64,000 nucleotides of DNA, taken from assembly GCF_014083945.1 (NCBI RefSeq), contig NZ_CP046444.1, positions 806,001-870,000 on the forward strand, written 5' to 3'. This stretch comes from Granulicella sp. 5B5 (GTDB taxonomy: Bacteria; Acidobacteriota; Terriglobia; Terriglobales; Acidobacteriaceae). Shown here one piece after another: positions 1 through 8,053 of this stretch (position 1 is its first letter; each line of letters begins with the position of its first letter). The notes below the pieces were generated by a model that did not search any database, was not told the DNA's origin, and saw nothing but the letters and a program-made list of their open reading frames with translations. The position numbers and the translations under genes are program-made.

Positions 1-873
1 ACGATCTGGTGCAAATCTGGCAACTGGCGCAGAACTCGTCCGCGCCAAAGTGATCTGGCGCGGTGGGGACGAGCGGCATGTCGGTCGTGACGCCAGCGAG
101 ACGAAGGCCGGCTCCGAACTGCCGATTGATCAAGGAGCCGTGCTTCCCAAGTTCTCCCAGGCCAGAAGCAATGGCGGGTGGGATCAGCAGCAGTGCGCTC
201 GCCGAGGGACCGGGGTAGGCGCTCGCGTTATATCCTTGGGCGCGAATCCAGTTGGCGAGCGCAAAGGAAGAGCGGGTTCCGCGAGCATACTGCTCCCGAT
301 CTCAGTGACGCCAATACCGTTGGTCTCGTCAGAAGGCAGCTCCTTGAGGCGTTCGTAGTTGGGGGCCAGGGCAAGGATGATCACCCATGGGTCGTCGATG
401 GTGTAGCCGTCGAAGACGTAAAGGGGATCCATGGGCGCGATGCCGACTGCGCCAACTTCGTGGGCAAGTGCGAAGGCTGTCAGTTCGGAAGTGAGCTGTG
501 CAGGCAGCGCAGCGTTCTTCACTTCGGCGACCGGAACGAGTTCGGGATGGTTGTAGGCCGCCATGAAGGCAGGCCCAGAGCCAGGACATTTGCGGGAGTT
601 TAGCCGGGCGACATCTTCCAAGGGGCCGTAGGGGTGCTGGTCAGGAGAATGCCAGAAGAACGGGGATGCCCGGCGCGGTGTGGTCTCGCCAAGACCGTTG
701 ATGGGATTACCCGAGACTTTGAGCAACGCGGCGGTTTCTGGCTTGGGCCTGTAAGTGCCTGGCTTTGGCCGCCTTGGGTTGGGTAGCCCCTTGTCGCAGG
801 AGGCAACGGGCTGCCGGTGAGCTGAGGAATCGTCTAAGGGATTGGTCGACGTGGCGTGCGCCTCTTCGATCAT
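1..873 (-). pseudogene. Reductive-dehalogenase/QueG-like iron-sulfur protein, frameshifted and cut by the window edge
   Basis: The minus strand reads from an ATG at 873 (GGAG about 9 nt upstream) in one frame to about 299, then continues convincingly in another frame to base 1. Frame one holds a segment ending in SPFFWHSPDQHPYGPLEDVA and then a run with AHEVGAVGIA. Frame two resumes with REQYARGTRSSFALANWIRA and reaches CASCQICTR, a Cx2Cx2C start of a [4Fe-4S] site, just before the edge. This order resembles reductive-dehalogenase-like and epoxyqueuosine-reductase-like ferredoxin proteins. I see no Tat signal, which classical RdhA proteins carry. A one-base deletion near 297-300 (one G lost where CCGG would be expected) explains the shift. 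It is either a pseudogene or a sequencing error. Family moderately sure; substrate unknown. Confidence 0.6.
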
Positions 874-898
874 GGCTGATTGACTCCGGGAACAGAGA

Positions 899-1330
899 TT
901 AGAACTTCAACTTGAGCGAAAGCTGTATCTGCCGTGCGCCGCCGGCAAACGTGGGAGTTCCAAAGGTTGGGTTGTCGGGGCTATTTATGCCGTCGCCGTA
1001 GTGCTTGGGGACCGGTCCGGCAAACTCACCGGCTCCGTACACCTGATCCACATCATGAAGGTTGACACGATTGAAGACGTTGAGGGCTTCGGCACTTACA
1101 TTGAGCTTCATACCTTCGCCGATGGAAACAGTCGCTGTAACCGAAGATCGGTGTCATAGTAGGCCGCGCCCAGGTACGTGTTGCGCCCGATGTCACCCAC
1201 GCGATCGTTGAAGGGTAAACCATCGCCGTTGATATCCGAACCGGCGAGGATGCTGTAGGCTTGCGGACTCTGCAAGGTGTTGATCATGGAGAATTGTATG
1301 TTACGCAAAGGTGTAGCCCAGGTCTGGGGC
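899..1330 (-). pseudogene. C-terminal remnant of a TonB-dependent (Oar-like) receptor
   Basis: Two short minus-strand frames join into the end of an outer-membrane receptor barrel. The upstream frame has QSPQAYSILAGSDINGDGLP followed by a NDRVGDIGRN stretch and DLRLQRLF, typical of the last strands of acidobacterial TonB receptors. The second frame carries MKLNVSAEALNVFNRVN and ends in the aromatic terminus LKLKF. The shift between them lies near 1125, where one missing base in the CCATCGGC context would restore PIGEGMKL. Upstream of about 1330 the frame loses resemblance to the family, so the rest of the receptor is gone. It ends 25 nt before the reductase-like gene, on the same strand. Nonfunctional as seen. 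Confidence 0.65.
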
Positions 1331-1533
1331 GATTCTGCCAGCACCGTAACCACCTCCTCGTCAGTCTCAAACGCAACCTGCGAGTTGCCGGGGATGAAGT
1401 GAGGACGTTTGCCTCTGCCGAAGAGTGTCTGTAGCAAAGTCCACTTACTCTGCCGGACCTGTGATTGGCAACCTGAAGTCGCCTTTTCTCCAGTGAAGTT
1501 CCTAACTAAGATCAGTAACTCGTCCCCTCTCAT

Positions 1534-1865
1534 GATCTTGCTGCGCTTCCCTTTGGAAAAGAGAAATATCCCCGCCGCATGCCCCTAAAGAGAAAAGAAA
1601 AGCTTTGACAAGCGAGAGAGAATCTTGGGTAACAAGCTGGACAGGGCGGTCAACCTGACAATAACAAGCCAATGCACGTTTTCAGCACTGTTAGCCTCGA
1701 AGCGCTCATCGGCGATGTTCCGTAAATCGAGCAGCAATGCCAAATCCGGCAACAGGATTCATCGCAAGAATTTGTCGGTTCTCTGATTGAAGCGAAGTTT
1801 GGCTGCAAAACATTGGAACGAAACTGCCTTGTCTGGGATCTTTGAACCAGGAGGTGCAGCGATCC
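1534..1865. other. Intergenic region upstream of the first TonB receptor
   Basis: No gene, repeat or RNA could be recognised. It separates the divergent TonB remnant from the intact receptor. A TTGACA hexamer lies near 1604 but has no clear -10 partner at the right distance. Confidence 0.4.
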
Positions 1866-4625
1866 ATGTGCAGGGACTGGATAAAATGGCTGGTATTGGC
1901 CGGAACCTGGGTCCCGTGGCTGGCTTCAGCTCAACAGACCTGCACCACAGGAATACGTGTGGAAGGAACAATCGCCGATCCTACCGGGGCGGTGATTCCG
2001 GGAGCCACTGTGCAGGTTGCGGGAATAACCGTGACGACCGATGCAGCCGGGCACTATGTGCTCGCCTGCGTTGCTGCAAGAGCAGTCATCAGCGCGCACG
2101 CCAATGGATTTGCCGATGCCTCGGTCCGGGTATCGCCTCAATCAGCAGGAAAGGCACAGGTCAACATCCAACTGACCGTCTCAGCGGTCCAGTCGGATGT
2201 TCAGGTGAACGGAGATTCAGGCATCGCCAGCGACGGTGACACAACGACCCTGAACACGAAGGCTGTCCAGGGGCTCGCCGATGACCCAGATGATTTCCTG
2301 CGCGAGCTTCAGGTGCTGGCTGCAGAAGGCGGCGGCGATCCAACTACGGCGATGATTATGGTGGACGGCTTCCAGAACCCGAGCGCCCTCCCGCCGAAGA
2401 GTTCGATCGCATCGATTCGCATCAATCCTGATCTCTTCTCGGCCAGATATCGGCGGCCTCCTTTTTCCGGTGGGGTCATCGAAATTACGACAAAGCCGGG
2501 AGCCGCCACATTCCACGGCGCAGCCTTCTTCACGGACAGCGATGGCATCTTCAATGCCACCGACCCGTTTTCCGTTACCGCAACCCCTGCGGGCAGGCGA
2601 CGATACGGCTTTGAACTGAGTGGTCCTATCATCTCGAAGAAAAGTGGCTTTGCACTGGCACTCGAAAAACGCGACATCGACGAATTCAATGTAGTGAATG
2701 CAGTCACGCTCGACGCAAACGGCGGTCTGGGGCCGAACGGAAACGGCGTTCCGTCTCAGCAAACGGTTTCGGCTCCAGAGCGGCTTTGGATTGCGTCGGC
2801 GCGCGGGGACTGGCAGGTGACTCCGAGTAATGTAGCCAGTCTCTCGTTCTCCGCGAATGTGAACAACGAAGGCAATCAAGGCGTCGGTGGCCTCACGCTC
2901 GCCGATGCCGGGTATTCGAGCCTGGTCAGCGAATACGACTTGCGGCTTCATAACATGCAGACGATCAGCCCGAATATCCTGCACGAAACCCACATCGGAT
3001 ATAGCTGGAAACGAACGGAGCAAGCTCCGCTATCGGATACACCGTCCGTGCAGGTTGCCGGATACTTCCTCGGCGGAGGCGCAACCAGCCAGAACCTGAA
3101 TAACCGGGAACGTGATCTCGAAGTGGACGACGATATGACCATAGCGCACGGGAAACACACGGTCGCATTCGGCGTACAGTCACTCGGCATCTTTCTGCAT
3201 GACTACGACCCAAACACATTCAATGGTGCCTACATTTTTGGCGGCGGAAGCGCTCCAGTGCTCGATGCGAACAATAACCTAACCGGCCAGACAACGACCA
3301 TCAGTGCCCTTGAGCAATACCGGCGAGCCCAACTCAACCTCCCTGGAGGCTCGCCGACCACCTACCAAGTGACCACTGGGACACCGCTGGTTCCGTTGAC
3401 GATATGGCTAGTCGGCCTCTGGGCGGATGACACCTTTAAGCTCGCCCGGCACTTGTCTCTCGCTACTGGATTTCGCTATCAGCTACAGACTACGCCTGGA
3501 ATCTTTGGCAACTACAATCCCAGAGTGGGTCTTGCGTGGTCACCCGGCAAAAAGGAAACATGGGTGTTTCATGCCCGCGCAGGATTCTTCAATAGCGCTT
3601 ATGACCAAAGCTACGCGACAGATGTTCATCGGCTGAATGGGATCTTGCAGCGGCAGACCACCGTGTATTCATCAGAGTTTAGCGCTCCCCTTATTCCGGT
3701 TCCTGGGTCCGTTCAGGTAGCCACGATCAACCTGTTTCCGCCAAGGCCTGTTCAAGACATGACATTCAGAGTCTTTGTGAATGCTGAGCATGACTTCGTC
3801 CATCACTGGCATGCGAGAGGCAACTTTTACTGGGCCTCGTACTGGAGCATCGTCCGCACCGTGAACATCAACGCTCCGCTGGTCGCCAGCAGTGTCGGTA
3901 CCGCTCCGGATCCCACAGCGGCTCTGCTTGCACCGCGTCCGATTGCCCCTGATGAAAACTTGATTGAGTATCAAAACTCCGGCCATGGGTCAGGGAGTGT
4001 GACTTCGTTCAGCCTCGATCAGCACAGTTACAAGCGGTTCGGCCTATCTGCAAGATATACGCACATGAACCTCAAGTCCGATGTGCTAAGCAGTTTGACT
4101 CCACAGTCGAGTTATTCGAACAAAGGTGAGTCCGCGCGAATTAATTGGGACAGCAAAAACGGATTTACTCTCTTCGGAAATCTCAACCTTCCTTACAGGG
4201 TCGTAGCGACAACCCAATTTGATGTCTCCAGCGGGGTTCCTTATAACATCACTACGGGCACGGATAACAACGGCGATGGAAATTACACGGATCGCCCCTC
4301 CTATGCGTCGGCTCCCGGGCCCGGTATCTACAGCACCCGATTTGGCCTGTTGACAACGAACACGGTCAACGGGAACGTTCCAGCCAATCTTGGAACTATG
4401 CCAGGTTTGGTTCACCTCGATATGAACCTGAGCCGGGTTTTCACGCTGAATCCGAAGAACAAGGAGCATCCCCAAAGGCTGACGTTCAACGCGCGCAGCG
4501 CCAACCTGCTAAATCATACGAATGTTACTGCTGTAAATGCAGTGTTGTCTTCGTCTGCGATAGGTCAGCCTGTTACTGCTCAGACAGCGCGGCGCGTCGA
4601 ACTGGGGGTGCGGTTTGAGTTCTGA
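1866..4625 (+). CDS. TonB-dependent receptor, Oar-like, with carboxypeptidase-regulatory domain
   Basis: Outer-membrane beta-barrel protein of about 919 residues, presumably taking up a large nutrient with TonB energy. The ATG at 1866 is preferred over the in-frame TTG at 1842 because GGAGG sits 11 nt upstream of it. A signal peptide (hydrophobic stretch ending WLASAQQ) leads into a CarboxypepD_reg-like domain at about 30-110 (GTIADPTGAVIPGATVQVAG). A plug-like segment follows at about 130-230, with MIMVDGFQNP and GGVIEITTKPGAATFHGAAF, and then the barrel ends in VRFEF. It sits 55 nt upstream of a LytS-type kinase gene on the same strand, so receptor and two-component pair probably share regulation. 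GC content is visibly lower than in genes to the right. Substrate not predictable. Confidence 0.85.
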   Translation: MCRDWIKWLVLAGTWVPWLASAQQTCTTGIRVEGTIADPTGAVIPGATVQVAGITVTTDAAGHYVLACVAARAVISAHANGFADASVRVSPQSAGKAQVNIQLTVSAVQSDVQVNGDSGIASDGDTTTLNTKAVQGLADDPDDFLRELQVLAAEGGGDPTTAMIMVDGFQNPSALPPKSSIASIRINPDLFSARYRRPPFSGGVIEITTKPGAATFHGAAFFTDSDGIFNATDPFSVTATPAGRRRYGFELSGPIISKKSGFALALEKRDIDEFNVVNAVTLDANGGLGPNGNGVPSQQTVSAPERLWIASARGDWQVTPSNVASLSFSANVNNEGNQGVGGLTLADAGYSSLVSEYDLRLHNMQTISPNILHETHIGYSWKRTEQAPLSDTPSVQVAGYFLGGGATSQNLNNRERDLEVDDDMTIAHGKHTVAFGVQSLGIFLHDYDPNTFNGAYIFGGGSAPVLDANNNLTGQTTTISALEQYRRAQLNLPGGSPTTYQVTTGTPLVPLTIWLVGLWADDTFKLARHLSLATGFRYQLQTTPGIFGNYNPRVGLAWSPGKKETWVFHARAGFFNSAYDQSYATDVHRLNGILQRQTTVYSSEFSAPLIPVPGSVQVATINLFPPRPVQDMTFRVFVNAEHDFVHHWHARGNFYWASYWSIVRTVNINAPLVASSVGTAPDPTAALLAPRPIAPDENLIEYQNSGHGSGSVTSFSLDQHSYKRFGLSARYTHMNLKSDVLSSLTPQSSYSNKGESARINWDSKNGFTLFGNLNLPYRVVATTQFDVSSGVPYNITTGTDNNGDGNYTDRPSYASAPGPGIYSTRFGLLTTNTVNGNVPANLGTMPGLVHLDMNLSRVFTLNPKNKEHPQRLTFNARSANLLNHTNVTAVNAVLSSSAIGQPVTAQTARRVELGVRFEF

Positions 4626-4680
4626 GCACACAGAGCGCAACGTAAGACTAGAATCCCATCAGAGTCAGAAAGGAAATGCG

Positions 4681-5796
4681 ATGAGCGAAGGAATGGCCAA
4701 CGCAAGAATCCTTCCCATACGGCCAGGTGTTGGACTCGCCGCAGTCTCACTGATTGCCGGGATTCTGGCGGTTGTGATCGCAAGAGATTGCAATCGCAAT
4801 CTGGAGTTTCACCATTTGCACGCGCCCTTCGCTCCCTCTCTCCTCTATGGCGGCGTGTACTGGATATGGTGGGTCGTTGTGACGTTGGTTCTGTGGACCC
4901 TCGCAGACCGATGGGAAGTGGCGTTCAAGCCTTCAGGACTGACAGTCATGGCTCATCTTGGAGCCTCGTGTATCCTTGCGACCGCGCATTTAGCTCTGCT
5001 TCAGCACACCATTGGGTTCGCCTCATGGTATTGGCCTGCATGGGGCCGTCGAATGGCCACGTTCTCCGTGGAGAACCTGGAACGCTTCGGAGTGGAACTT
5101 GTCCTCTACGGATTTATCAGCGGCATATGTGCGTTCCTCTATTCCCGCATGCAGACACAACAAGCCTTGGTTCAAAAGCTGGAGGTAGAACGTCAACTTA
5201 CTCAGGCGCAGCTCAAGGCCCTCCAAATGCAGCTGGAGCCGCATTTTCTTTTCAACACCCTGAATGCAATCACGAGCTTGGTGGCCCACGAAAGAAATCC
5301 GGAAGCCATGAAAACGCTGACCCATCTGAATACGATTTTGCGCACCACACTGCAACGCAGAGCGCCCGAAAAGGTGCCTTTCGCCGAGGAATTGCGAGTC
5401 ATCGAAAGCTACCTTGCCATCCAAAAAGTCCGCTTCGCCCATCGTCTGGAAGTGAAGATGGAAGTAGGCCCGGAAGTGATGGACGGGCTTATCCCCTGTT
5501 TTCTTCTTCAGCCGATTGTCGAGAATGCCGTTCAGCATGGAATCGCATCCAAAGCCACTGGCGGTTTGATCGAGACGCACGTCAAACGAGTGGGAGACAC
5601 ACTCTGGATGCAGGTGAAAGACAATGGTCGCGGTCTTGCCGATTCCAGGACGAAGGGGCACGGCATCGGCATGCAGAACACACGCGAACGCCTGGCTTTC
5701 TTCTATCCAGGCTCGCACGAGTTTCATGCGGTATCTCCCGCCGAAGGTGGCTATGAAGTGACAATCCAAATTCCTTACGAGCGGGCACTGGCATGA
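4681..5796 (+). CDS. LytS/YehU-type sensor histidine kinase
   Basis: Membrane sensor kinase of 371 residues. The ATG at 4681 is chosen because AAGGA lies just upstream; a longer frame from a TTG at 4615 overlaps the receptor end. Four hydrophobic segments fill about residues 10-150, followed by a short coiled stretch (QALVQKLEVERQLTQAQLKA). The His_kinase family signature LQMQLEPHFLFNTLNAI places the phospho-acceptor at H188, and the ATP-binding N-box is PIVENAVQHG near 278-287, followed by DNGRGL and GIGMQNTRERL. It overlaps the downstream LytTR regulator by 4 nt (ATGA), so the two are translationally coupled partners. The signal it senses is unknown; its position after a TonB receptor suggests a nutrient cue. 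Confidence 0.88.
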   Translation: MSEGMANARILPIRPGVGLAAVSLIAGILAVVIARDCNRNLEFHHLHAPFAPSLLYGGVYWIWWVVVTLVLWTLADRWEVAFKPSGLTVMAHLGASCILATAHLALLQHTIGFASWYWPAWGRRMATFSVENLERFGVELVLYGFISGICAFLYSRMQTQQALVQKLEVERQLTQAQLKALQMQLEPHFLFNTLNAITSLVAHERNPEAMKTLTHLNTILRTTLQRRAPEKVPFAEELRVIESYLAIQKVRFAHRLEVKMEVGPEVMDGLIPCFLLQPIVENAVQHGIASKATGGLIETHVKRVGDTLWMQVKDNGRGLADSRTKGHGIGMQNTRERLAFFYPGSHEFHAVSPAEGGYEVTIQIPYERALA

Positions 5797-6563
5797 GACT
5801 GCAAACAGTCATCGTGGATGATGAGCCGCTGGCGCTCGATCTGCTCAAACTGCTGCTTACAGAGCACAGAGATATTGAGATTGTTGCAGAATGTCAGAAC
5901 GGTGAGGAAGCGGTTTCCTGGCTACAATCGAAGCCCGCTGACCTGCTGTTCCTCGATGTACAGATGCCCGAGCTGGGAGGCTTTGAGGTTGTGGAACAGG
6001 TCGGGCTGCGGCATCTTCCGTCTACCATCTTTGTGACCGCCTATCACGAACATGCAGTGCGAGCATTCGATATTCACGCAGTAGATTATTTGACCAAGCC
6101 AGTCAATGCTGAGAGGCTGGCGACAGCGCTGATGCGCGTTCGGGAGAAGATTGCGGCCAGAGCCGCTTTGCTGACGCAAGAGCAGCTTACGGCTGTGCTG
6201 AACGGGCTGAAGGCATCAACGCAAGAATCACGGTCCGTGCCGCGCTTCCTCGTGAAAGATGGTGAAAAGGAAATTCTTCTTTCCGCGGACCAGATCGACT
6301 GGATTGAAGCGGCGGATTATTACTGCTGCCTCCACGTAAACGGCCGTCGATACATGCTACGCGAATCCATCGCCGACCTCAGTGGCAAACTCAATCCCCG
6401 CCAGTTCGTTCGCATCCATCGGTCCTCGATCGTTAATCTCGACCGGATCAGAGATGTCTACCGAGAAGGGCAGACAGAGAATGCTGTTGTGCTCGAGGAC
6501 GGACAACGGCTCAAAATGAGCAGGACGGGGCGTCAAAAGCTCACAGAGGTCGGTAAACCCTGA
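5793..6563 (+). CDS. LytTR-family response regulator
   Basis: DNA-binding response regulator of 256 residues, partner of the kinase that it overlaps by 4 nt. The receiver domain (about 1-120) has the acidic pair D9 D10, phospho-acceptor D55 in LLFLDVQMPE, the threonine of VTAYHEHAV and the lysine of YLTKPV. A linker leads to a LytTR DNA-binding domain from about 145, with VKDGEKEILL, IDWIEAADYYC, FVRIHRSSIVNL and LKMSRTGRQKL. LytTR regulators usually bind paired direct repeats upstream of nearby genes. A plausible target is the TonB receptor gene upstream, but I could not identify a convincing repeat pair there. No gene follows directly; a tRNA-like fragment and a convergent gene lie downstream. 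Confidence 0.9.
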   Translation: MRLQTVIVDDEPLALDLLKLLLTEHRDIEIVAECQNGEEAVSWLQSKPADLLFLDVQMPELGGFEVVEQVGLRHLPSTIFVTAYHEHAVRAFDIHAVDYLTKPVNAERLATALMRVREKIAARAALLTQEQLTAVLNGLKASTQESRSVPRFLVKDGEKEILLSADQIDWIEAADYYCCLHVNGRRYMLRESIADLSGKLNPRQFVRIHRSSIVNLDRIRDVYREGQTENAVVLEDGQRLKMSRTGRQKLTEVGKP

Positions 6564-6633
6564 CACCATTTAGTGTGTTGTTGGAAGGAAGGCACCGAAA
6601 GCTCCCCACACCACCCAAATGTCCGTCTCTTAT

Positions 6634-6683
6634 AGGCAGGGAGAACCCAAAGATCGTAGGTTCAAATCCTCCCCTCCTCGCAA
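6634..6683 (+). other. Possible tRNA 3' fragment (decayed tRNA or attachment-site remnant)
   Basis: A T-loop of tRNA type, GGTTCAAATCC, is centred near 6664. It is flanked by imperfect T-stem halves (gtagg at 6656-6660, cctcc at 6668-6672), a 3' acceptor-like string (cctcctc, 6673-6679), a discriminator G and CAA in place of CCA. No matching 5' acceptor (GAGGAGG) or D-arm is found upstream, so this is not a complete tRNA. It ends 4 nt before the convergent LigD-polymerase gene. Such 3' pieces are often left where an element integrated in a tRNA gene. Amino-acid identity not assigned. Confidence 0.35.
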
Positions 6684-6687
6684 GCAA

Positions 6688-7647
6688 TCAACTCAGCCGC
6701 TGGCGCAGCGTGAGCATCTCCTTCCATGGATCGCGCCTGAGCCTCGCCTTCCAGCCGGCGAACCCGGCGACGGTGAACCGCGGAGCCACGTCTGACTCCA
6801 GCTCCTTCCAGCTCAAAGGCAGCGACACCGTCACACCCGGGCGCGCACGCGGAGAGTACGGCGCAACCGCCGTCGCCCCTCGCTCATTCCGCAGATAATC
6901 CAGAAAGATCTTGTCCTTGCGCGCCGCCTTGGACATCGTCGTCAGATACAGCGACGGAGCATCCTTCTCCATCTCGACAACGACGTTGTGAGCGAACGAC
7001 TTCACCACTTGCCAATCGTGCTCCGGCAATATCGGAGCAACAACGTGCAGTCCCTTCCCTCCTGTCGTCTTCAGAAAACTACGCAGTCCCGCATTCAACA
7101 AGCGCTTCCGGATCTCGAGCGCTGTGTCCGCAAGCTGTCTCCATGCAATCGTCGTATCTGGATCGAGATCGAACACAATCCGGTCCGGGGTCTCCAGCGA
7201 CGTGTTACACGATCCCCACGGATGGATCTCCAACACCCCTATCTGCGCGAGCGCTGCTAACGCCTCCTTCGTGGAAAGCGTGATGTAGGGCTGCAGCTCG
7301 CCGGTCTTCTTATCGCGAATATCAACTCGTTCAAAGCTCGCGGGGAGAGAATCGGTAGCGTGCTTCTGGAAAAAGCAGCTCTTCTTCGTGCCATCGGGGC
7401 ATCGCACCAGACTCACGGGCCGATACGCAATGTGCGGCAACATGCGCTCTGCAACCGCCGTGTAGTAATCGGCCAGCGCCTGCTTGGTCAAACCGCTCTC
7501 TATATCGAGCACTTTGCCTGGATGCGTAAGAGCGAGAGGGGGCGCAACATTCTCCGCAGCGCCTGACCTTGTCCGCGCGTTCAGTGCTGCCACTGCGCTC
7601 TTCTGTCTCGTCGATGCGCTTCCTATGGACCTCAATTTGCCCTTCAT
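6688..7647 (-). CDS. Stand-alone LigD polymerase/primase domain (NHEJ)
   Basis: Archaeo-eukaryotic primase-type polymerase of 319 residues, the domain that fills and extends broken ends in bacterial non-homologous end joining. It opens with a basic linker, then the family start LTHPGKVLDIESGLTKQALA (39-58). Next come LVRCPDG and SCFFQKHA, the catalytic pair D160 and D162 in VFDLDPD, the TTGGKGLHV loop with H201, and the third acid D250 in KIFLDYLRN. All key residues are present, so it should be active. The rest of the LigD machinery (phosphoesterase-ligase) and Ku lie about 42 kb away at 49107-51896, and that LigD lacks this domain. The N-terminal linker looks like the hinge of a fused LigD, so gene fission is likely. 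Confidence 0.9.
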   Translation of the reverse strand: MKGKLRSIGSASTRQKSAVAALNARTRSGAAENVAPPLALTHPGKVLDIESGLTKQALADYYTAVAERMLPHIAYRPVSLVRCPDGTKKSCFFQKHATDSLPASFERVDIRDKKTGELQPYITLSTKEALAALAQIGVLEIHPWGSCNTSLETPDRIVFDLDPDTTIAWRQLADTALEIRKRLLNAGLRSFLKTTGGKGLHVVAPILPEHDWQVVKSFAHNVVVEMEKDAPSLYLTTMSKAARKDKIFLDYLRNERGATAVAPYSPRARPGVTVSLPLSWKELESDVAPRFTVAGFAGWKARLRRDPWKEMLTLRQRLS

Positions 7648-8053
7648 CGCATGAGCCTCCTGCCTGCACGTTTTGCCGTTCGATCTCTGCAGACTCGCGC
7701 AAACGCGAGCGCGTTCATTACAATCGTCTCGAACGCAATCAACACATCAGATGTACAACGTTGGCAATTTGCTATCTGGGATGCTTGGGAAGCCCAAACT
7801 GTCTATTCACTTGTTACAGGAAACAGCAGAAGTATGACAACCTCATTCCAGTGGTCGGGCATCAAAACAAAGATGCGCTCATCGAAACGCTAATCAAAAT
7901 TATCTGAAGCACATTCGCCCTCTTAGGACACGTATGCCCGCTCGTTGGCAATGCCTTCCATTTGTGGCCACCCAGAACGATGAAACGGCAGCATCTTTGG
8001 CCGCCGGTTGACGCGTACCTGAACGACCTTGGTTCGCACCTTGCAAGGAAGCA
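7648..8053. other. Intergenic region between LigD-Pol and treY
   Basis: About 400 nt separate the divergent polymerase gene and treY. Short frames exist on both strands but none has composition, start signals or motifs that look genuine. Promoters of both genes should lie here. Composition is less GC-rich than the flanking genes. Confidence 0.4.

Noticed and set aside
6564-6683. Complete tRNA gene
   Set aside because: Only the T-arm and 3' acceptor-like part are visible; no 5' acceptor strand, no D-arm and mismatches in the T-stem.
7569-7907. Small plus-strand frames between LigD-Pol and treY
   Set aside because: They overlap the start of the polymerase gene in antisense, lack ribosome sites and show no motif.
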